A stretch of DNA of 64,000 nt from contig BGKB01000094.1 in the NCBI GenBank assembly GCA_003116975.1, positions 1-64,000 of the forward strand, read 5' to 3'. A program made the position numbers and the translations under genes. How positions within the stretch are numbered: position 1 is the first letter of the stretch; each line of letters begins with the position of its first letter. This DNA is from Aurantiochytrium sp. KH105. Taxonomy: Eukaryota; Sar; Bigyra; Thraustochytrida; Thraustochytriidae. The notes below the pieces were generated by a model. The model made no database searches and was not told the origin of the DNA. It worked only from the letters and a program-made list of their open reading frames with translations. This document shows, piece by piece, positions 29,265-39,151 of the stretch.

Positions 29265-30774
29265 CTTCGCTCGCTCGCGCGTCGCCCGTCTGCCTGCCTG
29301 CTGCCTGCGCGTCGCCGGGAGGGAGGGAGGGAGGGAGGGAGGGTCGGGGAGCCGCCGCCGGGGTCTCGCGCCTCTCCGCTCGGTCGCACGCAGCCAGCCG
29401 CCTCGCGCGTCAAGAGCGACAAGTCGAACGGAGTCTACGCCGCGCGCCGCCTCCTGGCCAACTGCAGGTTTATCCGCACTTGAGCTCGCAGCAGCTCCCG
29501 CCACCTTACGTTTGCCACCTTAAATATCTCTCGCCTCCGCTAGCAGGGCAGGCGGCTCCGCGAAGAAGCAGCAGCACGAGGACGGCGAGGAGGAGGACGG
29601 GGAGGATGGGCGCAGGAAGTCGAAGGCGAAAGCGAGGCCAAGAGCAAGTGGAGAAAGTGGGGCGCGAGAGGTGGACGCAAATGTGCCTGCGAGGCGGGAA
29701 ATCTGCAGCGGAATGGGCCGACGGAGATGGCAAAACAAGCAGGAGGGCAGATTTGGTGAGGGCAAGGGGCCCTGTAGATTTTCAGGCGTGCTGCTGACGT
29801 AGGCGACGCTGCGACTTGGCAAAGAGCTCTTGCGTTCAGACACGGGCGACTTTGGCCAGCTCGATGAAGAGTCCAGGAAATTCGGTTCCGACGACGACAA
29901 CGACCAAGATGGACGATGACGACGACGACCAAGAAGAAGAAGATCTATCTCGCACAGTGAAGCAAGCACCGGTTGCTGCTGCTGCTGTGTTCACCAAGTC
30001 GAATTGAGAACCGAAGAGAGAGAGAGAGAGAGAGGACGAAGAGAGGTTGTCAAGGTGAAGCACCGAGTGAGCACCGCAAACACATTTGTTGGATGAAAAA
30101 ATGGTGGCGATGACCAAGAATTGACCCCATCAAAGGTCGCGATGATGGATGATGCTTTTCTTCGCAAAGCCAGACCAGCTTTTTTCCTCTCAACACCAAG
30201 CATTTCATGGTATGGCATGCCGTCAAGCAAGCTGCAATGATGCTTTCCAGCCGATGAGGTGAAGTGAAGACCATCTCATTTTCATGGAGATTCCTCCTCT
30301 CGCGCAGTTCTCCCCCTTGGGGCGTCCTCGTCCGTCAGGTCGTCACTTCGCCCCTTCGCTCGGTGGACCTTTGTACTACGCAAGCCCAAAGAGAGAGAAA
30401 AGGGGGGGGGGATTCATGGCCCGGTCTTGGCCTTGCTTGGCCCAATAACTGTGACTAACAAGAAATGGCGTGCCTAGATTCGCTTTGGGCGAGGTTGCGG
30501 CCAGCCGCAGACAGATTCTCAACGAAGCTTGCGGGGAGCGTCGAGGAGAGGACAAGAGACGCCACGCGGCGCCGCTTGACGCCGCGCCCATCTCCAGCAC
30601 ACAGAGAGACAGAGAGCTCGGGCGCAGGCAGTCCGGTCCATCGCCTCGGACCCGGTCGACCAGGGCGCAATTCGCGAGGCGCAGGCAAGCGAGCAAAGCA
30701 GAGCAAAGCAAAGCAAAGCAAACGAGCAAGCGAGCGAGGGCGGCGAGACCCACCTCGAGAGAGGAAGGAAGACC
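29265..30774. other. 1.5 kb intergenic region, possibly one small gene
   Basis: The divergent region between the gamma-CA-like gene and the mitochondrial carrier contains (GGGA)n at about 29323-29344, (GA)n at about 30019-30036 and AAGC-type repeats near 30697-30725. One candidate spliced plus-strand gene at 29606-29919 is listed separately. The rest shows nothing convincing. Confidence 0.5.
29606..29919 (+). CDS. Candidate two-exon small protein, 88 aa
   Basis: An ATG at 29606 opens 50 codons up to a GTGAGG donor at 29756. A 47-base intron would end at GACGTAG (29802), and 39 further codons reach a TGA at 29917-29919. The join is in phase. Exon 2 has strongly coding-like codon use (LRLGKELLRSDTGDFGQLDE) and an acidic end; exon 1 is basic. 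No family recognised. The intron is shorter than the two well-supported ones in this window, so the model is tentative. Confidence 0.25.
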
Positions 30775-31698
30775 ATGACCGCTGGCAGCGGCGGGAAGAC
30801 CAAGGCGACAGAAGGCGGGAGCAAGAACGACGACCATGCGTCGAGGTTTGGAGCCTCGCTCGTGGCGTCCGGCGTGGCCGAGTTCGTGACGTTGCCGATT
30901 GATGCGGCCAAAGTGAGGCTCCAAGTGCAACACAACGCCAAAGCTGGCGGCGTCGCGCTACGCTATGCGGGCATGCTAGACTGCATGGTGAAGATACAGC
31001 GCGAAGAGGGATCGCAGGCGCTCTGGAGAGGTCTCGCCCCGGCACTCGTGCGTCAGTGTCTGTACACATCCGCCAGTCTCGTCCTCTACGAACCCATCCG
31101 AGACTCCATCGTGGGCGTCACAGGCGGACTTGGCGACGATGGCGGGGCAACCTACATGCAGCGTCTGCTCTCTGGCGGCACGGCGGGCGCCATCAGCATC
31201 TCTATTTTCAATTGGACCGAGGTCCTCAAGACCCGCATGCAGACTTCATCCACCAGGGTTTCGGTCTTTAGCATTGCTTCGCAGGTCATGAAGCAGGACG
31301 GTATCCTCGGCTTTTGGGCGGGTCTTAAGCCGAATGTCATTCGTACATTTCTCGTCAACGCCGCAGAGCTTGGCACCTATGACCATGCCAAGCAGTCGCT
31401 CATTCCCGTGGTCGGAGACAATGCAGTCGCACACCTTGGTGCAAGCTCCCTAAGCGGCGTCTGTTCAGCCCTCGTTTCGACGCCCAGCGATGTCATCAAA
31501 ACGCGTCTCATGAACGCTGCTGGCCAATCCGCTGGCGATCGCTACACAGGCATTTTTGACGCAATTCGCTGCATTGTGCGCGACGAAGGCGTCTCTGCGC
31601 TCTACAAGGGCTTTGTGCCAATCTGCACGCGCAAGGTCGCCTGGTGTTCTTCCTTTTTCCTCCTCTATGAGCAGCTTCGCTCTGCGCTCAATTATTGA
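30775..31698 (+). CDS. Mitochondrial carrier family protein (UCP/dicarboxylate-type), 307 aa
   Basis: It starts at ATG 30775 (gaccATGacc). Three tandem repeats of about 100 residues are visible, each with two transmembrane helices. Signature motifs: repeat 1 has LPIDAAKVRLQVQ, repeat 3 has TPSDVIKTRLMN. Repeat 2 reads FNWTEVLKTRMQ, so the usual helix-kinking proline of the PxD/ExxK/R signature is replaced while the acidic and basic residues are kept. The sequence resembles the uncoupling-protein/dicarboxylate/oxoglutarate branch of inner-membrane carriers; the substrate cannot be named from motifs alone. The length is normal (about 300). Confidence 0.9.
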   Translation: MTAGSGGKTKATEGGSKNDDHASRFGASLVASGVAEFVTLPIDAAKVRLQVQHNAKAGGVALRYAGMLDCMVKIQREEGSQALWRGLAPALVRQCLYTSASLVLYEPIRDSIVGVTGGLGDDGGATYMQRLLSGGTAGAISISIFNWTEVLKTRMQTSSTRVSVFSIASQVMKQDGILGFWAGLKPNVIRTFLVNAAELGTYDHAKQSLIPVVGDNAVAHLGASSLSGVCSALVSTPSDVIKTRLMNAAGQSAGDRYTGIFDAIRCIVRDEGVSALYKGFVPICTRKVAWCSSFFLLYEQLRSALNY

Positions 31699-33045
31699 AA
31701 ACAACAATGACACCCGGGACTTGCGGCCGCCTTTCCCCCAAACTAGATGTGCGCCGTTTCTCGGCTTGAGAGTTTTCGTTTTGTGCATTATACAAGTTTG
31801 TTCATTTATTTCGTTTCTTTGGTTCCAGCAGGCAGACGTATACGACTTCATCATCCTTTGGTTGGCTCTTTGGAAGCTCAGACGTTGTCTCATAATGAGT
31901 CTGAGAGGGCTGATTTTTACACCAAGAGCTTTTTTTTTCTTCCCTTGCGGCGCTTTTCCCCGTTTCGCGTTTCGAAGTGATCCCGTCGCTGGCGTTACGT
32001 TTGCTGCTGTGTCCTCATGCGACCCGAAAGAAGCTTTCGACGCCTGGAAACTTATTTCTCCATTACGCACAAGGTAGGAAAAAAAAGCCAAGAAATTTAT
32101 AAAAAAAATCACAATTTCCATCAACTTTGTTCCCAACAGCGAACATCAAGGTAAAACAAAATAGGTCTCTCGACGGCGCAGCCCCATCGCAAGCAACACC
32201 TCTGGAGAGCCACGTCAGATCCACACGGACCAAAAAAGCCCAATTCCTCCAGGCTCGCGACTGCGCCTCCTCCTCCTCCTCCTCCGCCAATCGACCGGCC
32301 ATTTGGTTCACGGGAGGAGTCAATCGTGCCTCACAGTTGGTTGCAGTCGCCACCTCGCATCTCTTTCATCTCTTCTCCTCTCTTCTCTTCGCCGCCGCAC
32401 CTGCATCTGCACTGCACTGCACGGATGTCGAAGCCCGTGTCGAAATCGCGCTCTCGCGGCAATCCCGAGGAGACGCCTTCTCTCCAGCCCGTGCCGGCAG
32501 AAAACCCGCGCGCGGCGAGGACGACGCGCGGCGGGGGCGAAGCCTTCGCCGACGCCGCGGGTTTGGTTGGAGCGGGCGCCGAGCTGCGCGCGAGAGAGGC
32601 CTCTCGCGCATCCCGCCTCGAGACGCATTTCCGGGCGCCGCTTTCGATTTTTCCCTAGGCGCGGCGCGGCACTTGCAAGCGCGGCCGCAAGTGGAGAATG
32701 GGCGGCCGCAAGTGCGCTATGCGGCGCGCAAGTGCAGCTGTGGCGGCGCAAAGCGCGCCCTCGGAGCAAACAAAACCAGAAAGAGGAGGCGCGAGGCGAC
32801 GCGAGGCGAGGCGACGCGAGGCGACGCGAGACGGCGCGAGGCGCGGCGCGGCTGCGCGGGGCGGGGCGGGCGAGGCGCGGCGCGCGCGGCCGCGCGCCTG
32901 TTCGCGCTCGCGCGGGCGGGCTTTCCTTCCCGCGGAGGGGCCTGCGCGGGAGGGTTTGAAATTTGAAAAAAGAGGTCGTTGGGGCGCGATCTGGCATCCC
33001 CTCGCTCCCTCCCGACGGGGCAGAGCGCGGGAGCGCGCCGACGCG
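31699..33045. other. Upstream region of the BRWD-like gene
   Basis: The left part is the AT-richer 3' flank of the carrier gene. The right part is very GC-rich and holds the first CAAGTG array (listed separately), 312-376 bases before the BRWD start, and CGAGGCGACG-type repeats near 32790-32870. Open frames on both strands here lack family resemblance. Confidence 0.5.
32670..32734. promoter_or_regulatory. Array 1 of the CAAGTG element
   Basis: CACTTG at 32670 and CAAGTG at 32688, 32709 and 32729, with 18, 21 and 20 bases between starts. Two downstream copies carry the extended form CAAGTG-NNN-(A/T)ATG(C/G)G (gagaatggg, cgctatgcg). It lies upstream of the BRWD-like gene. The regulatory role is inferred from spacing and recurrence. 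Confidence 0.5.
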
Positions 33046-36000
33046 ATGGACGCGAGGATGCGCAGCAGCAGCAGCGGAAACAGCGGCGCAGGCGGCGCAG
33101 CGCGCGACGCCGAGGCGGGCTCTGTGGCGCTCCAGGGACGAGACACGCAAAGGGCGCTCGACCGCCAACTGCACTTCCTTATCGCGGACTATCTTAGCCA
33201 CAGCGCCGCAAAGCTTGAGAGCGCTGCGCGCGTGAGCGCCGAAATGCGCGACAAAGGCTTTTTCGGGGAGGTCACGGGGTGGGACGGTCAGCAGCGCAAG
33301 GCCTCGCTCGAAGACTTGCGAGGACGGTACCACGAGGTGGCCCCCGACCAGCTCCGCAGACTCCTCGAGGAGGCCCTTCGCGCGCGAGCAGCAGCGCTCG
33401 AGAGCGGCGAGAAAGCCGCGCAAGAAGTCGCCGCGGCCACAGCCAGCTTGCGAGGCGGCAACGCCGAAAATGCTGTCGAAACATGCACTGAGGCCGCTCG
33501 TCTCCGCGCTTTGCGTAACAATCTCCCCTCCAGCTTGCTGCAGCGGCCCGAGGACCTCCTCGCGACGCGAGCTGCTGCCAATGCCGGCGTGCCCAGCTCA
33601 GAGCTCGCGCTGCCCGACTACGCCAGCAGCGCCACGCGCGCCGCGCGCCTTGTGCAGCTGCAGCGGGAGAAACGCGACATCGAGGCCGAACTTCGTCGCA
33701 CGGGCAAATCGCTGCAAAAGGCTGGCGAAGCGATTCCCGTCTACCTTGCCAAACGCATCAAGGACCGACGCGGGCGTCTCTCCCGCGTCGAGACGCTCAT
33801 CGACGTTGCGCGCCGTAGCTTGCGCGACGATCTTGTCGCGCGACGCAGAACCGCCACGAGCGTATCGGACATCTTTGCCAATGCCCAGCTCGGAGAGCGA
33901 ATAGACCAAAAGCTCACCGGGCCAGCGCGCGACCTCGTTTGCAAGCGTCTCCGCGTCATGAAGAAGATTTATGGCCACAAGGCCTACGTCTTTTGTGTTG
34001 CTGTCGACAAAACGGGGCGATGGATTGTCACTGGGTCCGATGACGCGCTTTGCAAATTGTGGAATGCTCGTACAGGAGAGCTACATGTTACCTTTCGTGC
34101 GCACGAAAAAATGATTTGCGATTTGGCCATTGACAAGACTAACCGCTACCTGGCCTCGGCATCTGTCGACGAGACCGTCAGGCTATGGGAACTGAAAACG
34201 GGCCGCCACATTGCCGTCTTGCGTCCTCATTGCAAGGTCATCAACGTGGTCAAATTCGATCCTCGTGAAAACCTTCTCATTTCCGCAAGCGACGACGGCA
34301 TGATCTGCATCTGGGATACCGAACGCATCATCGAGGAGGACAACGAGCAGATCGCGCGCATGCGCGAGACAAATGAAGACTCTTCCAGTGCGGCGCCGCC
34401 AGCGCGCTCATCAGCCTCGTCGTCGCAGTCAGCCCAAGGGGGGCGCCCGTCGCTGGCGTCGCTTTCTTCAGCCTCCTCGACTTCGTCAATGACTTCGCAG
34501 CAGTCCGGTCCTGTTGTATCTGCCAACGCCGTGGCTGCGGCCGGAATCACAACGCGTTTTCTGTCCCCGCGTGTCCCCATTGTCTTGCCACACTTGCGGC
34601 ACGACGCCACCGTCGAGGTCAATGTCATGTCGGTCGCCCCTCAGGGGGGGCTCATTGTGGCCGGCAGCGATGATGGCATTGCGCGCATCTGGGCCGTCTC
34701 GCGCCAAGCCCCCGAAGAGTGCAACACCGTTCCCAATGCTCTCACAAGACCAGACCTCGTCCATGGTGAATACGTCGACGGAGCCTCCAGACTCGTCTGC
34801 ACGTTACGCGGGCATACGGACTCTGTGACGCTAGCAGAATGGTCAAAGACGGGCGACCGTCTCCTCACAGGCTCTGTCCTTGACGGCTCTGTGCGCATCT
34901 GGTACTGGCCGCAACGTGCCGGCGCCGACGCCACCGACTACTTTTCGACACCGCATCAGCGGGTTCTCAGTCTGGCAAGAAATACAAATACGGCGTACGC
35001 CGGCGCCCAGGGTGGGCAGCCTGGTGACAGCCTTGGAGGCAGGCGGCGACCTCCGAATCGATACAGACTGCCTTCGCTCGACGTGTGCGCCTGGAGCGGC
35101 GATGACCAATTTGTCATTGTTCTCCAGTCCATGAAACTCCGCAAGAACTGGGACCAAAACGAGTACGAGGACCTTGCCGAGTTCTTTGACCAGCGTGTGC
35201 TCATCTTTGACTCCTATACGGGCGAACTTATCCACAACATTGGCGCACATCGAAAACCAGCCTTTGTCCTGCGCGCTCACCCCACGGACAAGACGCTCTT
35301 CATGACGGGTGGCCATGACGGCCAAATCTGTGTATGGGACGTTTACAGCGGCAAGCTCTTGCGGAAAATCTCCGTGGCTTCGCAGTACGGCCCGCTCACC
35401 ATCCTCGACGGTGGCTTCACACCAGAGGGTTCCAGCTCTGCCGCCATCGTTGCAACCGATGTGGGCGGCAGACTCATTCTCATCGGATATCAGGATACGT
35501 CCGTCTACGCTGGCGCGTATCCGGAGCAGTTCTTCTCGACGGATTATAACGAGCTCTGGCGCGACGCCTTTGGCAATGTCCTCGACGCCAGGACGCAAGT
35601 CGCGCCGCATCTCATCACCAATGTTCCGGTCGTGGACAGCCAAGGCGCAGAATACGCTGTGCAGTCGCGTCATGTGCATCGTTCGGCAGACAACGCGCAA
35701 GCCATGCTGGCGGAACGTCGCAGTCTCATTCGCCTGCTTGAGCGACAGCTGCGCAATAACGAAAAAACTGCCATGGACAAGTACAAGGATCGTTTTCGCG
35801 AAATCGACAACAAGATTGAGCACTCAAATCGCGAAGCCGAGCTCGCACCCTCGAGGCATGCCGCACGAGGTGCCACGCGGATTGCGCGCAATGGCATACC
35901 GGCTTCGGGTCGAGGTGGTGGAGGAACCCCTTCACGCGGGTCTGGCGGCAACCCTCCTCGAGGTGGTGGAGGCGGTGGTGGCGCCAGCGGCAGTATCATG

Positions 36001-38829
36001 GGGTACGCGCCTGCGCCAGGCAACAGCTCATCAGGTTTATTGGCCTGCGAACGCGCGGAACAAGAAATGCTTCAGCAGCAAATGGAAGAGCGAGCGCGGC
36101 AGCAAGCTGCGCAGGAAGCCGCCGATGGGGATCAAGCGGATCGCAACGACCGACGCAACTCGTCCCGACGACGAGGAAGGGCTGCCGCGCAGCAAGCACG
36201 CACACAGATTCGGCAATTCCAAGAGCTCGAGAGCCGCCCTGCGCCTGTGAGCGGACCCAATCTCAGCAGCGACAGCGAGGGCGATTCCAACGATGAACAG
36301 TGGGACGATAACCATGCTGTCGAAGCCGCCGATGACGATGACGACGATGATGACGCCATGGATGTTTCGCACGAAGGTGGAACGCGATCCAGACGCTCAC
36401 GCAGAGCCCAGCGGTCGCGCGCTCGTCGCGTCGCGCAGCGTCGTTCTTCGAGGCCACGCGCCGCTCGTAATGGACGGCATCGCGACTACGTGGAATTTGA
36501 TGACGAAAGCGACGACATGCTTGACGAGAGTGAGGACGACCGCTTTGCGGAAGACGATGATGTCGATGACCGTGTGCGTAGCAGTCGCCGGGCGCGGCCG
36601 CAGCAGCGCTCGAGTCATGGCCGCCGACGAACATCGGTTGAGGAGCCCAGCAACGTTGTGTCCGTGTTGCGTTACTATGACCGCGAGTGGCTACGCAAGA
36701 CGGAAGCCCGTCTTCTCAGCGACTCGTATTGCCCACAGCTAGGAGATATTGTTGTTTACTGCGTGCAAGGCCACCACGAGTATCTCCGACACTTTCCTGT
36801 TTCAGAGGCAGCACCGTGGCAGCTTCCGTGGTGGCAAAATACTTGGCCCCTCGTTCTTTGCCGGCTCGACAAGGTGGACTACACATTTCCTAGCGACGAA
36901 CACCAGCGTCGCATGGCTGAAGGAGAAGAGCACAAGGTCGAGTCTTCACTCGAACTCACCGTCTTGGCGGTGCCTTCGCGTCACTTGCTGCAAGGAACCT
37001 TGCCAGTCGCGCGGGACGAGCTTTGGCAGCGCTCGCCGCCTGAAATTGTCGCCACGAAGCAGGCGCGCTTCAAGGTGACCTACCATGCTTTTTCTGGCGC
37101 CGAATTCATTCTCCTGCGTGAACGTTTCGAGTCGGGCATGGAACAACACCTTGTAGCCAACGACGTCGTCCATGCCGTCTATGAGGACATGGGGGGCACG
37201 CCGGTCGTTTTTCCTGGCCGTATCACGGAGGTTGGCTTGACAGATCCGCAGTGGCCTGGATCTCCGTGGGAGACGGTGAACGTGCGTTGGGATGCCGAGG
37301 GCGAAGTTGAGCAGCAGTCTGCGTGGGAACTTCGCAAATCTTCGCGCGTGCAAGATTTCCAGGTTGATCTTGTTGACAACAATCAGGTCAGCAGCGCGCT
37401 AGCGCAGCGCTTGGCGCGCCGCTTTGAAAACATCAAGCTTGAATCGTGCGCGCAGCCCTTTATTGAGCCCGTCAATCTGCAAGACGTCCCCATGTACGGG
37501 ACACTGGTGCCGCTTCCCATGGACCTGCTCACAATTCTCAGTCGTTTGCGCGGGAAATACTACCGTCATTTGCGCGCCATTGAGCGTGATGTGCGTCTGA
37601 TTCGCGAGGACTGTTTTATTTACAATGACCACCGGGCTGGAATTTGTGCCTTTGCCACGGAGCTCGAGCAGATGCTGTTGCAAATCATTCTCGATGAAAC
37701 GCGTGACCAGCAGATTCGCCAGCAGGAGCAGCAACTTCAACAACAACAACAACAACAACAACAGCAGCAGCAGCAACAGGTCACGGATGATGATGACGAC
37801 GACGACGATGATAATGATAACAATGGATCTGGTATCGGAGGCAATAATGTTGGCCCCAACCACGCCCGGCAGCGCGCAACGAATAACCGCAATGGCCAGG
37901 GCAGCATGCCGCAACTTGCGCAGCTGCAGGGCCGACACGGTCGCCGTCGCGGTGGTGCCCTGGCGCCCGAGCACGGCGGCGGTACGATTTCTGCGAGTCG
38001 GGACATTGAGGACTCTGCTCTCACCTCGGCACTCCGGGCTGTGCTGAGAAAGCTGAAGCGCCAGGATCGGCACAGGATCTTTGCCGAGCCTGTGGACCCA
38101 ACCGATGTGCCTGGGTACGACGAGATCATTAAACACCCCATGGACTTCTCCACCGTTACAGACAAATTGAACGCCGGTGCGTACAGTTCTCCCGACGGGT
38201 CGGAGACTCTTTCTCTGGCTGCCGCGACGGAAGGTGCCAAGGCATTTGAGGCTGATCTTACGCTTGTCTTTGACAATGCTACTCTCTTCAATGAGGAAGA
38301 TTCGCCCGTGCACCGGGCGGCTTTGAACGGCAAAAACCTCTTGGATCGCGAAATGACTCTTGTTGGCCAGGGCATTCTCGAACACTCGAACTGGCAGTGT
38401 CCGCGTCTGCAAAATGCTGCCTCGGCTGCAGCGAATGGTGGCGGCTCGAAACAGAAGACCAAAAAGGCAGCACGACGCGTCACTGTTGATGACGATGACG
38501 ACGACGATGATGAGGATGACGAAGCCTTTTCGGAAGCAGGCAGCGATAATGATGATGATGATGATGACGATGACGATGAGGGCGATGAGGATTACGGTGG
38601 TGCGTCGCCCGCAGGCAGGCAACGGCGTCCTGCGAATCGAGGAACTAAACGTGCGCGAAGCAATGGAGGGCAGAGCTCTGCGCCTCGCTCCAAACGACGC
38701 GCAAATGGTCATGCTCGCGCTGCAGTCGACTCTGATGAGGGAGATTACGGCCTTCATGATGACGACGACGACGATGACAACGACGAAGACGCTTACGTGC
38801 CCCGCGGCACGCGAAGCCGTGGGCGTTAG
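33046..38829 (+). CDS. BRWD/PHIP-type bromodomain and WD-repeat protein, 1927 aa
   Basis: The ATG at 33046 (acgcgATGg) precedes the conserved N terminus. Residues about 40-70 form a short LisH-like helical segment (LHFLIADYLSHSAAKLES). WD40 repeats run from about residue 305 to 810 (GHKAYVFCVAVDKTGRW, DDGMICIWDTE and GGHDGQICVWDVYSGKLL). Residues about 1210-1455 match the cryptic-Tudor-like PHIP region (WQNTWPLVLCRLDKVDYTFP). Two bromodomains follow: the first at about 1465-1550 (CFIYNDH), the second at about 1660-1770 (IIKHPMDFSTVTDKLNAG), separated by a poly-Gln tract. The tail is acidic with basic patches. Animal BRWD/PHIP proteins read acetylated or methylated histones and act as CRL4 substrate receptors. 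The domain order here is the same, so a chromatin role is likely. Single exon. Confidence 0.9.
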   Translation: MDARMRSSSSGNSGAGGAARDAEAGSVALQGRDTQRALDRQLHFLIADYLSHSAAKLESAARVSAEMRDKGFFGEVTGWDGQQRKASLEDLRGRYHEVAPDQLRRLLEEALRARAAALESGEKAAQEVAAATASLRGGNAENAVETCTEAARLRALRNNLPSSLLQRPEDLLATRAAANAGVPSSELALPDYASSATRAARLVQLQREKRDIEAELRRTGKSLQKAGEAIPVYLAKRIKDRRGRLSRVETLIDVARRSLRDDLVARRRTATSVSDIFANAQLGERIDQKLTGPARDLVCKRLRVMKKIYGHKAYVFCVAVDKTGRWIVTGSDDALCKLWNARTGELHVTFRAHEKMICDLAIDKTNRYLASASVDETVRLWELKTGRHIAVLRPHCKVINVVKFDPRENLLISASDDGMICIWDTERIIEEDNEQIARMRETNEDSSSAAPPARSSASSSQSAQGGRPSLASLSSASSTSSMTSQQSGPVVSANAVAAAGITTRFLSPRVPIVLPHLRHDATVEVNVMSVAPQGGLIVAGSDDGIARIWAVSRQAPEECNTVPNALTRPDLVHGEYVDGASRLVCTLRGHTDSVTLAEWSKTGDRLLTGSVLDGSVRIWYWPQRAGADATDYFSTPHQRVLSLARNTNTAYAGAQGGQPGDSLGGRRRPPNRYRLPSLDVCAWSGDDQFVIVLQSMKLRKNWDQNEYEDLAEFFDQRVLIFDSYTGELIHNIGAHRKPAFVLRAHPTDKTLFMTGGHDGQICVWDVYSGKLLRKISVASQYGPLTILDGGFTPEGSSSAAIVATDVGGRLILIGYQDTSVYAGAYPEQFFSTDYNELWRDAFGNVLDARTQVAPHLITNVPVVDSQGAEYAVQSRHVHRSADNAQAMLAERRSLIRLLERQLRNNEKTAMDKYKDRFREIDNKIEHSNREAELAPSRHAARGATRIARNGIPASGRGGGGTPSRGSGGNPPRGGGGGGGASGSIMGYAPAPGNSSSGLLACERAEQEMLQQQMEERARQQAAQEAADGDQADRNDRRNSSRRRGRAAAQQARTQIRQFQELESRPAPVSGPNLSSDSEGDSNDEQWDDNHAVEAADDDDDDDDAMDVSHEGGTRSRRSRRAQRSRARRVAQRRSSRPRAARNGRHRDYVEFDDESDDMLDESEDDRFAEDDDVDDRVRSSRRARPQQRSSHGRRRTSVEEPSNVVSVLRYYDREWLRKTEARLLSDSYCPQLGDIVVYCVQGHHEYLRHFPVSEAAPWQLPWWQNTWPLVLCRLDKVDYTFPSDEHQRRMAEGEEHKVESSLELTVLAVPSRHLLQGTLPVARDELWQRSPPEIVATKQARFKVTYHAFSGAEFILLRERFESGMEQHLVANDVVHAVYEDMGGTPVVFPGRITEVGLTDPQWPGSPWETVNVRWDAEGEVEQQSAWELRKSSRVQDFQVDLVDNNQVSSALAQRLARRFENIKLESCAQPFIEPVNLQDVPMYGTLVPLPMDLLTILSRLRGKYYRHLRAIERDVRLIREDCFIYNDHRAGICAFATELEQMLLQIILDETRDQQIRQQEQQLQQQQQQQQQQQQQQVTDDDDDDDDDNDNNGSGIGGNNVGPNHARQRATNNRNGQGSMPQLAQLQGRHGRRRGGALAPEHGGGTISASRDIEDSALTSALRAVLRKLKRQDRHRIFAEPVDPTDVPGYDEIIKHPMDFSTVTDKLNAGAYSSPDGSETLSLAAATEGAKAFEADLTLVFDNATLFNEEDSPVHRAALNGKNLLDREMTLVGQGILEHSNWQCPRLQNAASAAANGGGSKQKTKKAARRVTVDDDDDDDDEDDEAFSEAGSDNDDDDDDDDDEGDEDYGGASPAGRQRRPANRGTKRARSNGGQSSAPRSKRRANGHARAAVDSDEGDYGLHDDDDDDDNDEDAYVPRGTRSRGR
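37731..37785. repeat. (CAA/CAG)n tract coding for poly-Gln
   Basis: About 17 consecutive Gln codons lie between the two bromodomains of the BRWD-like gene, followed at once by a (GAC/GAT)n acidic stretch. Confidence 0.92.
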
Positions 38830-39151
38830 CTTGCTTTTGTCCGTGCTTGCCTGCACAATCAGCCAACAAACAAACAAACAAACAAACAAACAAACGAACA
38901 GTAGACTCTCCGAAATGAAATTCTGAAATTGATTTTTGCCTCCTCAATGCTCAAGAGATTTCAATCGAAGAGACCAAACAAGGGATGATTCTGATGAAAA
39001 AACACAGAAGAAAACATGAGTGATGAACTTTTTCCCTTCTTCGAACCCCATCTAGTAAAAATGTAGTGTTCACGATGCGACAGAGAAGGAAAAGGTGAAA
39101 TGGCCAGAAAGACGACGGGAGAGAGACACGCACGAGGCTGCCACGTCAAAA
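38830..39151. other. Convergent gap with (CAAA)n
   Basis: This short AT-richer gap lies between the BRWD-like gene and the myosin gene. It holds about seven copies of CAAA at about 38867-38895. No gene seen. Confidence 0.6.

Noticed and set aside
32303-33045. Plus-strand frames extending the BRWD-like gene upstream of 33046
   Set aside because: They are Arg/Ala/Gly repeats across the CAAGTG array. Coding-like sequence and homology begin after the ATG at 33046.
37399-38889. Long minus-strand open frame (about 496 codons) opposite the end of the BRWD-like gene
   Set aside because: It is the mirror of a strongly coding plus-strand gene with bromodomain motifs. Its Ile/Val/Leu runs come from reverse-reading GAC/GAT and CAA repeats.
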